NCBI RefSeq assembly: GCF_000243415.2
Contig: NZ_KI912270.1
Coordinates: forward strand, 620,001-684,000
Length of the DNA: 64,000 nt
Direction of reading: 5' to 3'
From: Mycolicibacterium tusciae JS617
GTDB taxonomy: Bacteria > Actinomycetota > Actinomycetes > Mycobacteriales > Mycobacteriaceae
Position 1 is the first letter of the stretch. Every line of letters begins with the position of its first letter. Made by a program: the position numbers and the translations under genes. Positions 26,406-36,277 of this stretch are shown here, piece by piece. Below the pieces are notes generated by a model, which was given only the letters and a program-made list of their open reading frames with translations, was not told the origin of the DNA and searched no databases.

Positions 26406-28010
26406 TCAGGCGGCCGCCTTGCCGTCCGCCGCGCGTTCGGCTTCCTTCGGGTCAGGATCCGGGTCGCCGGTTGTGGTTTGGCCTCCGCTGGGCTGCGCCG
26501 TCGACGAGGGCTTGACCTCACGCTGCGGGCCGAATCTGATCTTGGGCGGGCGGATTGAGTTCAGCGCATCGCGGAGCTTGCCGAGCGGAGTCACCGGCTT
26601 CCTCCCGACAGGTGGCGTGGTCACCTCGAGGTTCTCGTTCTCCCCGTCCTCGACGATCTCTTCCTCGATGATCTCTTCCTCGACGATCTCTCCCTCGGGG
26701 ATCTCTCCCTGGGGGATGACCTCTTCGGGGATGTCTTTCTGGCTGTCATCGCCCATCCGCGACATCGCCGCTCCCCCGTCCGCGGTCGCGGGCGGCGTCG
26801 GTAGATCGGGGCCGCCGACCCCGAACGGACTGGTCACCTTGTCGGTTCCCAGCGGGCGATTGGCCGGGTTCCCACTGGCCTCGGCGATCGCGTCGTCGAT
26901 ACCAACGGGGATTGCCCTGATGATGTTCACGATGGCTTGGACCGGGTTCCGGAACGGGAGCAACCCCACTTTTGTGGCGACGCCCGGATTGACGTCCCGC
27001 GCGTAGCCGGCTTCGATCGCGGCCTTCAACGGCGCCTCGAGCAGCGTGAGAATCGGCGACGGCACGAACGACTCGAACGGCATCAGGATCGGTAACCGCC
27101 GTGCGGGCAAGAGGTAGTAGTCGGTGTCCCCCTGCGAACCCTGGTACTTGACATCGGAATCGAAGGTCTCGTCCTGAAGGTCACCGTGGAAGTAGTAGTA
27201 ACCGAGCGCGGCGTTCACGACGGCCAGCAGGTTCGTGATGCTGGCGGGGGCGTCGCCGCCGAGAATGTCGTATTGGGCCGCGACGTCGACGGTCTCATAG
27301 CACTCAACCGTGCAGCTGTCCGTCGGGGTCGCCCCGTAGAACGTCACCCCGAGTATCGGAATGGTCAGACCCGTCGGTCCTCGCGACAGGAATCCGCCGT
27401 TGGGACGCATCGGGTTCGCCAGGAGGAAGAACGAGACGTCGTCGGGTCCGACACCGGGGTAGTTCTCCGGGTGCTCGATCATGTCCTTCTTGAGCAGCGA
27501 GGCGACTACCGCGCTCTGCGAGTAGCCGAACACGACGAACTCGTCTCCCGCGACTGGCGGACCTGGGTCGATGTCCGGATTGACGGGATCAGTCGGCACA
27601 TCTGTGTTGTAGGAGCAGCTGGCGGCGCCGCGAACGCACCTGCTCACGTTCGCCAGCCCAGCGGCCACGGACGAATCGAAAGTCATCGAACCCGCCACCG
27701 GGAAGAACTGCTCCGGAGTGATGATGGCGTAGCGGCGGTCGGTCGCCCCCACGTCGCCGATCGGATCAGTGCCGGGGCGCGTTGGCGCGCCCGCCGCCGG
27801 GTTGATGAAGCCATTGACCGCGTTGGACATGTACGGGTTGATGTAGGACAGCGGATCCGCGGGCGAGCTTAGCGGATGACCGGTGCCGCCCATGATCAGC
27901 GCGGTCGCCGTTAGCTGCACGACGACTGTTGCAGTCCACGTGACTGCCAGCGCGACAACGCTCAGCAACGCCAGGGCCACCACTCCCAGCGAACGAATCG
28001 TCCCCCGCAT
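26406..28010 (-). CDS. Secreted PE-PPE domain alpha/beta hydrolase with acidic repeat tail
   Basis: This 534-residue protein starts with an N-terminal signal/anchor helix (VVALALLSVVALAVTWTATVVV). A PE-PPE (PF08237-type) serine hydrolase domain follows, with nucleophile elbow GYSQS near residue 165. No PE or PPE head is present. The C-terminal 150 residues are low-complexity: an acidic pentapeptide repeat (EIPEG, EIVEE, EIIEE, EIVED), then Lys/Arg- and Pro/Thr-rich stretches. ATG 28010 has AAGGGG eight nt upstream. Family members act on envelope lipids or trehalose mycolates; the substrate here is unknown. It is divergent from the LpqN-type lipoprotein gene. Confidence 0.82.
   Translation of the reverse strand: MRGTIRSLGVVALALLSVVALAVTWTATVVVQLTATALIMGGTGHPLSSPADPLSYINPYMSNAVNGFINPAAGAPTRPGTDPIGDVGATDRRYAIITPEQFFPVAGSMTFDSSVAAGLANVSRCVRGAASCSYNTDVPTDPVNPDIDPGPPVAGDEFVVFGYSQSAVVASLLKKDMIEHPENYPGVGPDDVSFFLLANPMRPNGGFLSRGPTGLTIPILGVTFYGATPTDSCTVECYETVDVAAQYDILGGDAPASITNLLAVVNAALGYYYFHGDLQDETFDSDVKYQGSQGDTDYYLLPARRLPILMPFESFVPSPILTLLEAPLKAAIEAGYARDVNPGVATKVGLLPFRNPVQAIVNIIRAIPVGIDDAIAEASGNPANRPLGTDKVTSPFGVGGPDLPTPPATADGGAAMSRMGDDSQKDIPEEVIPQGEIPEGEIVEEEIIEEEIVEDGENENLEVTTPPVGRKPVTPLGKLRDALNSIRPPKIRFGPQREVKPSSTAQPSGGQTTTGDPDPDPKEAERAADGKAAA
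26655..26729 (-). repeat. 15-bp tandem repeat in the hydrolase gene
   Basis: Five 15-bp units at 26655, 26670, 26685, 26700 and 26715 (consensus on the plus strand GATCTCTTCCTCGAC). They encode glutamate-rich pentapeptides; the first two differ at one base, and the last is the most diverged. Confidence 0.75.
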
Positions 28011-28183
28011 TCTCGATCCCCTTCTCGACAATTCATGGGCTCCGGTTCGGAGCAAGTGTGCAGATTGCCGCCGGAACTCTCCCCGAGCCAGCAAACCTTT
28101 GGTCACTCTATAGCAAAATTCAGGCGTAGCGCCATGAGGAGGGCGACCGTAGGCTACGGCGAGACCTGAAACGAGGAGACTGA

Positions 28184-28891
28184 ATGACCACGTCATTGAG
28201 GGCCGGCGTCATCGCCGTCTCGGCCATCGCGTTGGGCCTGACCTTGGCCGGTTGCGGGTCGGACACCAAGTCCGAGCCATCCGCGTCGAAAGCCACCTCC
28301 AGCGAGGCGGCGACCACCACGACCAGCGCAGAGGCCGCACCGGCCACGCCGGGGCAGCCGCCCAAGGGTCCTAACTACACGATCGTCGACTACATCCGCG
28401 ATAACGGCATCACCGAGACACCGGTGAAGCGGGGGGACCCCGGTTCGCCGACGATCGATCTGCCGTTCCCGGAAGGATGGGAGGACGCAGGACCCCGAAC
28501 CCCCGAGTGGGCTTACGCCGCAATCCTTTCCACTGACCCCGCGTTCGCAACCGATCCGCCCTCGGTCATGGCGCTGGTTTCCAAGCTGACCGGCAACGTC
28601 GACCCGAAGAAGGTCCTGGAGTTCGCACCGGGCGAGATCAGGAACCTGCCCGGCTTCGATGGCGGCAATGAGGGCGAACCCGACACGCTGAGCGGTTTCG
28701 AAGCCGTTCAGGTCGGCGGCACCTACACCAAGGACGGCGTCGTGCGTGCCATCGCGCAGAAGACGGTCGTCATCCCGGGCCAGGACGGGCTCTACGTTCT
28801 GCAACTCAACGCCGATGGCCTCGAAGACCAGATCGGTGCGCTCATGGATGCAACCTCGGCCATCGACGAGCAGACCAAGATCACCCCCTAG
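28184..28891 (+). CDS. LpqN/LpqT-family lipoprotein
   Basis: This 235-residue lipoprotein has a signal peptide and lipobox LTLAGCGSD, a Ser/Thr/Ala-rich linker of about 40 residues (likely O-mannosylated) and a LpqN-type domain. That domain starts YTIVDYIRDNGITETPVKRGD and ends QLNADGLEDQIGALMDA. Mycobacterial LpqN proteins have been linked to envelope lipid handling. An ACGAGGAGACTGA ribosome region precedes the ATG. It is divergent from the PE-PPE hydrolase gene, which also acts outside the membrane. Confidence 0.8.
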   Translation: MTTSLRAGVIAVSAIALGLTLAGCGSDTKSEPSASKATSSEAATTTTSAEAAPATPGQPPKGPNYTIVDYIRDNGITETPVKRGDPGSPTIDLPFPEGWEDAGPRTPEWAYAAILSTDPAFATDPPSVMALVSKLTGNVDPKKVLEFAPGEIRNLPGFDGGNEGEPDTLSGFEAVQVGGTYTKDGVVRAIAQKTVVIPGQDGLYVLQLNADGLEDQIGALMDATSAIDEQTKITP

Positions 28892-28995
28892 TTCTCGACA
28901 CGGGCGAGCCTTTGACGACCAGCGCGCAACCCGATTCGGGCGAGCCGCCGCAACCGGCGCGCGTGTGGTCTCTCGAAGCGACGCTGATGTGCCCC

Positions 28996-29813
28996 TCAGG
29001 CGCGTGACACCGCGGACGCCGCCGCGACCTGCTCGGCGGTCGGTCGCACGCCGGTATACCGCTCGAACTGTTCTGCGGCCTGCAATGCGATCACCTCGGC
29101 TCCGGTGATGACGGCGATGCCCGCAGCGCGCGCCGCTGCGATCAACGGCGTCTCGGAGGGAAGCGCCACCACGTCGAAAACGGTGTGCGCCGCGCCGATC
29201 GTGTCCGATCCGAAGGCGACGTCATTCTCCTCGGGGCCGCCCGCCATCCCGACCGGCGTGACGTTGACGATCACATCGGCGACGCGACCGTTCACCTCGG
29301 CGGCGTAGGAGTAGCCGAGCCGCTCGGCCAGTGCCTGGCCGGTTTCGGGGTTTCGGGCGATGACCGTCCCCTGGTGAAATCCGTTGTCCCGGAATGCGGC
29401 CGCGACGGCGCTCGCCATCCCGCCGCTGCCGCGCAACAGCACCGACTGCGACGGTTGCAGGCGATGTTCGGCGATGAGCCGCTGGACGGCGAGGTAGTCG
29501 GTGTTCGACGCGATCAGATGGCCGTCATCGTTGACGATCGTGTTGACCGCGTCGATGGACTTCGCGGACTGCTCGACTTCGTCGACGAGTTCGATGACGT
29601 CCTTTTTGAACGGCATCGACACCGAGCACCCGCGGATACCGAGCGCGCGTACACCGCCGATCGCGGCGACGATGTCTGTCGTCGTGAAGGCCTTGTAGAT
29701 GAAGTCCACGCCGAGCAAGTCGTACAGGTAGTTGTGAAATCGGGTGCCGATGTTGCTCGGACGGCCTGCCAGCGAAATGCAAAGGCGGGTGTCCTTGTTC
29801 AGAGCCGGCCTCA

Positions 29814-29814
<1 letters not shown>
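28996..29814 (-). CDS. Shikimate dehydrogenase-like oxidoreductase (AroE family)
   Basis: This 272-residue NADP-dependent shikimate/quinate dehydrogenase-family protein has the N-terminal substrate domain motifs GCSVSMPFKKDVI and DAVNTIVN, where the catalytic Lys and Asn lie. The Rossmann loop VLLRGSGGMASAVAAAF is followed by DVIVNVTPVGMAGG. The canonical aroE is expected elsewhere in the genome (with aroC/aroK/aroB), so this is likely a paralogue with another substrate. Its ATG overlaps the stop of the acetyltransferase gene (TGATG), indicating translational coupling and possibly a shared function. Confidence 0.8.
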
Positions 29815-30821
<1,007 letters not shown>

Positions 30822-30885
30822 CTACGGCGTGCCCGTCGTGGCGAGCAAGGGACGCGGCGCACGGACGGTAAGGCACTATTCGAGG

Positions 30886-31686
30886 ATGAGCGAAGCGCAG
30901 TTCAGCACCCACTCCCAGCTGTTCGATCTGACCGGGAAGCGTGCCCTGGTCACCGGTGGCACGCGAGGTATCGGGCTGATGATGGCCCGCGGACTGGTGC
31001 AGGCCGGCGCCCAGGTGGTGATCAGTTCCCGGAAGGCTGATGCGTGTGAAAACGCGCGTGCAGAGCTGTCGCGCTTCGGCGACGCAGAAGCGATCCCGGC
31101 GGACCTGTCTCGACATGACGAATGCCTGCGCCTGGCCGAGCAGGTCACCGCCGACGGTGAGTCCCTGCACATCCTGGTCAACAACGCGGGCGCGACGTGG
31201 GGCGAACCAATGGAAAGCTTCCCCGACTCCGCCTGGGACAAGGTCCTGGATCTCAACGTGAAGTCGCCGTTCTGGATGGTGCAAGCGCTGCTGCCCGCAC
31301 TTCGCGAAGCCGGGACCGCCGAGGACCCGGCGCGCGTCATCAACGTCGGCAGCATCGACGGCATCCGCCCGAGCCGACTTCCGGTGTACTCCTATGTCAG
31401 CAGCAAGGCCGCGCTCCACCATCTGACGCGAATGCTCGCGTACGAACTCGGGCCGCAGCACATCGCCGTAAACGCCGTGGCGCCAGGGCCTTTCCAGTCC
31501 AAGATGATGGCGGCGACGCTCGAATCCTTCGGTGACTCGATCGCGGCGTCGGCTCCGCTTCGCCGGATCGGCCGCGACGACGATATGGCCGGCATCGCGG
31601 TGTTTCTGGCCAGCCGCGCGGGGTCCTACCTCACCGGCGCCGTCATTCCCGTCGACGGCGGACTCGCGACGACTGCCAGCGGCTGA
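30886..31686 (+). CDS. SDR-family NAD(P)-dependent oxidoreductase
   Basis: This 266-residue short-chain dehydrogenase has cofactor motif VTGGTRGIG, the NNAG motif (LVNNAGATWG) and the catalytic Ser and Tyr-x3-Lys (VGSIDGI, YSYVSSKAAL). A Thr-rich PG motif follows Lys (NAVAPGPFQSKM). It most resembles 3-oxoacyl-ACP reductase or gluconate dehydrogenase-like SDRs. ATG 30886 follows a GAGG. The LigD-type polymerase gene begins one nt after its stop, so the two are co-transcribed. The substrate is unknown. Confidence 0.85.
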   Translation: MSEAQFSTHSQLFDLTGKRALVTGGTRGIGLMMARGLVQAGAQVVISSRKADACENARAELSRFGDAEAIPADLSRHDECLRLAEQVTADGESLHILVNNAGATWGEPMESFPDSAWDKVLDLNVKSPFWMVQALLPALREAGTAEDPARVINVGSIDGIRPSRLPVYSYVSSKAALHHLTRMLAYELGPQHIAVNAVAPGPFQSKMMAATLESFGDSIAASAPLRRIGRDDDMAGIAVFLASRAGSYLTGAVIPVDGGLATTASG

Positions 31687-31687
31687 C

Positions 31688-32641
31688 ATGGCGGCCAAAG
31701 AGCAGCGCGACGGGGTCGACCTCACCAATCTCGACGAGCCGCTGACCCCCGATGCCGGGGCCACCAAGCGCGACCTTGTCGACTACCTGGAAGCGGTCGC
31801 CGATCGGATGTTGCCGGGCCTTGTCGATCGGCCCCTCACTGTGTTGCGGGTGCTACGCGGACGCGAACCGTTCATGCAGAAGAACGTGCCCAAGTACACC
31901 CCCGACTGGGTGCGAACGGTGCCGATGTGGGCGGAGGCCTCGCACCGCGAGGTCCACTATGCGCTCTGCAATGACTGGCGCACGCTGCTGTGGCTGGCCA
32001 ATCAGCGGGCCGTCGAGTATCACCCCACGCTGGGGCTGGCCGGCAATATCTACCGCCCAACACATCTCGTGCTCGACCTCGACCCGCCCGACGGCGCCTT
32101 CGCAAAGGTGGTGGCCGTCGCGCACCTGGTGCGTCAGGCGCTGGCAGACAGCGGGCTGGACGGCGCGGTAAAGACCAGCGGCGCCAAGGGGGTGCACGTC
32201 TTCGTCCCGATCGATGACGCGGCGGCGGTCGACGATGTGGCCGCGGCGACCCGCGCACTGGCCGCCCGCACCGAGGCTCTCGACCCGGACATCGCGACGA
32301 CGGCGTTCATCGTGGAGGACCGTGGCGGCAAGGTGTTCGTCGACGCCACCCGCGCAGGCGGCGCAACGGTCGCAGCGGCGTACAGCCCCCGGCTACGCCC
32401 TGGCACGCCGGTGTCGTTCCCGCTCGAGTGGTCCGAACTCGACTCGGTCTCCCCCGCCGACTTCACCGTCCACACAGCGATCGAGATGATCGACGGACGG
32501 CCGAGCTGGACGGAGTCGATGCCGCAGGCCCAGACACTGCCCGCCGAGCTGATCGAACATGGCCGCACCATCCCTGTCGCCCGAGTGGCGGCGATGCACG
32601 AGGGTAAGCGGCGGGCGAAGGCGCGGCGTGAATCCGACTAA
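31688..32641 (+). CDS. Stand-alone LigD-type polymerase/primase domain protein
   Basis: This 317-residue archaeo-eukaryotic primase-superfamily polymerase resembles the POL module of LigD and the free-standing mycobacterial PolD proteins. The catalytic acidic pair appears in LVLDLDPPD and the SGxKGxH motif in KTSGAKGVHVFVPI. A third acidic position lies in VFVDATRAG, followed by YSPRLRPGTPVSFPLEW. There is no ligase or nuclease domain. Such enzymes fill gaps or add ribonucleotides during end joining and base repair. It sits between an SDR and a phosphotransferase gene in a tight operon, with no Ku gene in the window. Confidence 0.85.
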   Translation: MAAKEQRDGVDLTNLDEPLTPDAGATKRDLVDYLEAVADRMLPGLVDRPLTVLRVLRGREPFMQKNVPKYTPDWVRTVPMWAEASHREVHYALCNDWRTLLWLANQRAVEYHPTLGLAGNIYRPTHLVLDLDPPDGAFAKVVAVAHLVRQALADSGLDGAVKTSGAKGVHVFVPIDDAAAVDDVAAATRALAARTEALDPDIATTAFIVEDRGGKVFVDATRAGGATVAAAYSPRLRPGTPVSFPLEWSELDSVSPADFTVHTAIEMIDGRPSWTESMPQAQTLPAELIEHGRTIPVARVAAMHEGKRRAKARRESD

Positions 32642-33707
32642 GCTGCACAGGATTCCACGCCGTCCGCACGATATTGACGTGGCCACGTTCCGTAGGCTGA
32701 CATCACGTGAAGACGCCACTGCCGTGCACGTGCGCGATGTCGACCATGGCACCGCAACCCGGGCGCGACTCGACATCACCGGAGCGCCGCACCTGCCCGG
32801 CACGGCATTCGTCAAACTCGCCCCCACCCGGCCCGCCGAACGATTTTTCAACCGGTTCATGGCGCTCGCGCACAACGAGGCCGAGGCCTACCGTCTGCTA
32901 TACCCCGAACTGTTCGGGGTGATGCCCGCACTGTACGGCGCCGCCTCCGACGGACGGGGCCGCGCGGTGGTGATCCTCGAGGATCTCTCGATGCGCGACG
33001 CCGCCTTCCCGCCGTTGGCGACCGGAGCCACCGCCGAGCAGGCAATCGCCGTCGCGGGCGCACTCGCCGCCGTGCACCAGAAGTTCTGGCAGTCACCACG
33101 ATTCGACGCCGACCTCGCCTACCTGGGTCCGACCCGCTCCCGCAACACCCGGCTCGGCCCGCACTCGTGGCATCTGCTCCGCACCATCCCGAAGGACTTC
33201 AACGACATCGCGCCACCGAAGATCCGCGCGGAAGCCAAGATGCTCATCAAGCAGCGCTGGGCGATCGCAGCACTCATGCGTACCTATCCGCGCACGCTCA
33301 TCCACGGCGATACACACCTGGGCAACATCTGTTTCGTCGGCGATCGGCCCGTGTTGTTCGACTGGCAGGTCACCTCCTGCGGGCCGGCCGTGAAGGACCT
33401 CGCCTATTTCGCCGCCACGTCCATCGACTCCGATACCCGTCGCGCCATCGACACCGATCTGGTGCGCGCCTACGTCGAGGAGTTGAACGCCGACGGTATT
33501 ACACGGCTGAGCTTCGACGACGCCTGGGACTCCTACCAACTCTTCGCCTTCACCGCGTACATCGCTGCCGGCGTCACTGCGGCATTCGGCCGACGCCTTC
33601 AGGGCGAGGCGCCGACGCGGGCCGGCCTCGATCGGGCTGTGCAAGCGCTCCGCGACTTCGATTCGCTCGCACTATTACGCGGTCGCCTCGGGCAAGGCGC
33701 GTGGTGA
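32628..33707 (+). CDS. Aminoglycoside phosphotransferase-fold kinase
   Basis: This 359-residue APH/choline-kinase-like protein has the catalytic loop LIHGDTHLGNICF (HGDxxxxN) and the metal motif VLFDWQVTSCGPAVKDLAYF. Nucleotide-binding lysine candidates lie in TAFVKLAPT. Members phosphorylate small molecules, and actinobacterial ones are often linked to steroid or acyl-CoA catabolism. GTG 32628 overlaps the polymerase gene by 14 nt, so translation is coupled. The substrate is unknown; the pairing with a DNA polymerase gives no obvious clue, and antibiotic resistance is only one possibility. Confidence 0.8.
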   Translation: MNPTKLHRIPRRPHDIDVATFRRLTSREDATAVHVRDVDHGTATRARLDITGAPHLPGTAFVKLAPTRPAERFFNRFMALAHNEAEAYRLLYPELFGVMPALYGAASDGRGRAVVILEDLSMRDAAFPPLATGATAEQAIAVAGALAAVHQKFWQSPRFDADLAYLGPTRSRNTRLGPHSWHLLRTIPKDFNDIAPPKIRAEAKMLIKQRWAIAALMRTYPRTLIHGDTHLGNICFVGDRPVLFDWQVTSCGPAVKDLAYFAATSIDSDTRRAIDTDLVRAYVEELNADGITRLSFDDAWDSYQLFAFTAYIAAGVTAAFGRRLQGEAPTRAGLDRAVQALRDFDSLALLRGRLGQGAW

Positions 33708-33854
33708 GCGGTCGTCAACGGGGGCTTAGGTAGGAGCCGGTAAGCTCAGTCCCGCGTCGTCGCGCTCCGCCATTTCGGCTCGACGCACTGAGGAGAGGCG
33801 TACAACGCGCTTATCAACGACGAGTACCACCTGCCATCTGGTCGAATAGACCCG

Positions 33855-34577
33855 TTGACAGCTTCTGAGATACCTGGTCCGCAGGCTCCTGTGGTCGACG
33901 ACCTGCCCCAGGGTCTGGCCGAAACCGTCGCCGACCTCATCGGACGGCCGCGCGCCCGCGGCTGGATCCATGCGATCTCCGCGGTCACCGCCACGGTGGG
34001 TGGATTGGCGCTCGTATCGGCGGCCGTGATCGCATCGTCGCCGAGGGCGGTCCTTGCGACCCTGATCTACACCATCACCATCGTCGCAATGTTCAGCGTC
34101 AGCGCGATCTATCACCGCAAGCACTGGCACAACCCGGTGGCGCTGAAATGGATGAAGCGTCTCGACCACTCGGCGATCTTCGTGTTCATCGCGGGCAGCT
34201 ATACCCCGTTCGCGCTCTTGGCCATGCCGCCGCGCACCGGCAACCTGGTGCTGACCATCGTGTGGTCCGGTGCCGCGGCGGGCGTCGCGCTCAAGATGTG
34301 GTGGCCGTCGGCGCCCAGATGGGTGGGCGTGCCGCTGTACCTCCTGCTCGGCTACGCGGCGATCTGGTTTGCCGGAACCCTCCTCGACGGCGGCGGTCCG
34401 ATCGTCGTGTTCCTGCTCGTCCTCGGCGGAGTCCTCTACAACGTCGGCGCCATCCTCTACGCGATTCGCTGGCCCAACCCGTGGCCTCATACGTTCGGTT
34501 ATCACGAGTTCTTCCACGCCTTCACCGCAGCTGCGGCCATCAGTCACTACGTCGCTGTCTGGTTCGTCGTCCTCTAG
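33855..34577 (+). CDS. trhA: PAQR-family membrane protein TrhA (hemolysin III)
   Basis: This 240-residue protein has seven hydrophobic segments and the PAQR signature residues: SAIYHRKHW in the second helix, KRLDHSAIFVFIAGSYTPFAL in the third region and FGYHEFFHAF near the end, which supply the zinc-binding His and Asp. The family maintains membrane-energy homeostasis; the name hemolysin III is historical. The start is TTG 33855. It is a single-gene unit between the phosphotransferase and the DUF35 gene. Confidence 0.88.
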   Translation: MTASEIPGPQAPVVDDLPQGLAETVADLIGRPRARGWIHAISAVTATVGGLALVSAAVIASSPRAVLATLIYTITIVAMFSVSAIYHRKHWHNPVALKWMKRLDHSAIFVFIAGSYTPFALLAMPPRTGNLVLTIVWSGAAAGVALKMWWPSAPRWVGVPLYLLLGYAAIWFAGTLLDGGGPIVVFLLVLGGVLYNVGAILYAIRWPNPWPHTFGYHEFFHAFTAAAAISHYVAVWFVVL

Positions 34578-34652
34578 CCGGCATGACCGGTGCCTGTTCA
34601 ACTGGACGAACGTCGAGTACTAACGTCAGTGTCACTGACGATGGAGGTGCGC

Positions 34653-35069
34653 ATGGCCGGGCAAATACCGTTGGTCGACTATCTGGTGCTCGACGGCGAC
34701 GAACCCCATCTGGTCGCACAGGAGTGCACGGGATGCGGAGCTCGGTACTTCGACCGGCGCAACGCGTGCGCCAACTGCTTCGCCACCGACTTCACGACAG
34801 TCCCGATCGCCACCGAGGGCGCCGTGCGCGCGTTCACGATCGTCGCCTTCGCGGCACCGGGGATTCCTACCCCGTTCGTCGCCGCCGTGGTCGATTGCGA
34901 CGGGACCCAGGTTCGCGCCAACCTCATCAACATCGAGCCCGATGCCGAGCACGTTCACGACGGCATGAAAGTGCGGCTCGCCACCCACTCGATCGGCACC
35001 GACTCCGAGGGCACCGAAGCGATCGGGTTCGGTTTCGAGCCCGTCTCTGGAACGAAGGAGCAACAATGA
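34653..35069 (+). CDS. Zn-ribbon OB-fold (DUF35) acyl-CoA-binding partner protein
   Basis: This 138-residue protein has an N-terminal zinc ribbon with four cysteines (ECTGCGARYFDRRNACANCF) and an OB-fold domain. DUF35 proteins form complexes with lipid-transfer-type thiolases or aldolases and help bind CoA substrates, as in bacterial steroid side-chain degradation. ATG 34653 is preceded by GGAGGTG. Its stop overlaps the thiolase ATG (ATGA), so both are made together, supporting a two-subunit complex. Confidence 0.85.
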   Translation: MAGQIPLVDYLVLDGDEPHLVAQECTGCGARYFDRRNACANCFATDFTTVPIATEGAVRAFTIVAFAAPGIPTPFVAAVVDCDGTQVRANLINIEPDAEHVHDGMKVRLATHSIGTDSEGTEAIGFGFEPVSGTKEQQ

Positions 35070-36277
35070 GCGCGAGCGATGAAGTCTGGATCCTCGGCAT
35101 TCAGATGACCAAGTTCGGCAAGCATCCCGATCTCGACACCATCGACCTGGCGGCGCAGGCAGCGACGGGTGCGCTATCGGACGCCGGCGTCACGATGGCG
35201 GACATCGGAGTGATCGCGGCGGGCAACCTGATGAACGCGAGTGCCGGTATCGGACAACAACTTCAGAAGCAGATCGGCCAGACCGGAATCCCCGTGTACA
35301 ACGTCGCCAACGCATGCGCCACCGGCGCGACCGCATTGCGGACGGCCATCATGGCGGTAAAGGCAGGCGAAGTCGACTACGGTCTGGCCGTCGGAGTCGA
35401 GAAGCTCTCCGGCGCAGGCCTGCTCGGTGGCGGCGGATCGAAGAAAAAGGACGCCGATACCTGGACTCCGGCAGGCCGCTACGGCGCGGTCGCCCCGATC
35501 GACGGCAGGATCGGCACCGAGACCATGCCCGGCGTCTTCGCCCAGATCGGCATGGAGTACGGCCACAAGTACGGCGGCACCAGCTTCGAGTTGTTCGCCA
35601 AGATCAGCGAGAAGAACCACGCGCACTCGACCCTGAATCCGCTTGCGTCCTACCAGAAGCGGTTCACACTGGACCAGATCATGAACGACGTCATGATCGC
35701 GTACCCCAACACCCGTCCGATGTGCTCGGCGAACTGTGACGGCGCTGCTGCCGCGGTCGTGTGCAACGGCGAGACGCTGAGGTCCCTGTCGCTCGAACAG
35801 CAGCGTCGCGCAGTGAAGGTGTCGGCATCGGTACTGACCACCGACCCCTACGACGAGGGCTGCCAGGTTCTGCCGAACGTCAACTCGCTGACCCGCAAGG
35901 CCGCCGCCATCGCTTACGAGCAGTCCGGCGTTGGTCCGAGCGAGCTCGATCTCGTCGAGTTACATGACTGCTTCGCCACGGCCGAACTGGTGCACTACGA
36001 CAACCTGATGCTGTGCGAAGAGGGCGGCGCAGCAGACTTCTTCAATTCCGGTGCCACGTGGCGGGATGGCTCGACGCCGGTGAACGTGTCGGGCGGGTTG
36101 GAGTCCAAGGGTCACCCCATTGCGGCCACCGGAATCGCCAACGTCTGGGAGATCTGCCACCACCTGCGCGGCGAGGCCGGCGACCGTCAGATTGAGAATG
36201 CGAGGGTCGGCCTTGCCCACGTCATCGGACTGGGATCGGCCTGCGGCGTCCATATTCTGGAGAGATCAGCCGCGTAA
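35066..36277 (+). CDS. Thiolase-like lipid-transfer protein (SCP-x / Ltp type)
   Basis: This 403-residue thiolase-fold protein is of the lipid-transfer group. The active-site cysteine region is VANACATGATAL. Downstream motifs are ELHDCFATAEL, GGLESKGHPIAATG and GLGSACGVHIL. These proteins act as thiolases or retro-aldolases on long or steroid acyl-CoA and need a DUF35 partner, which is encoded directly upstream with a four-nt overlap. The 3' end overlaps the convergent EamA transporter gene by 12 bp. The substrate is not evident. Confidence 0.87.
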   Translation: MSASDEVWILGIQMTKFGKHPDLDTIDLAAQAATGALSDAGVTMADIGVIAAGNLMNASAGIGQQLQKQIGQTGIPVYNVANACATGATALRTAIMAVKAGEVDYGLAVGVEKLSGAGLLGGGGSKKKDADTWTPAGRYGAVAPIDGRIGTETMPGVFAQIGMEYGHKYGGTSFELFAKISEKNHAHSTLNPLASYQKRFTLDQIMNDVMIAYPNTRPMCSANCDGAAAAVVCNGETLRSLSLEQQRRAVKVSASVLTTDPYDEGCQVLPNVNSLTRKAAAIAYEQSGVGPSELDLVELHDCFATAELVHYDNLMLCEEGGAADFFNSGATWRDGSTPVNVSGGLESKGHPIAATGIANVWEICHHLRGEAGDRQIENARVGLAHVIGLGSACGVHILERSAA

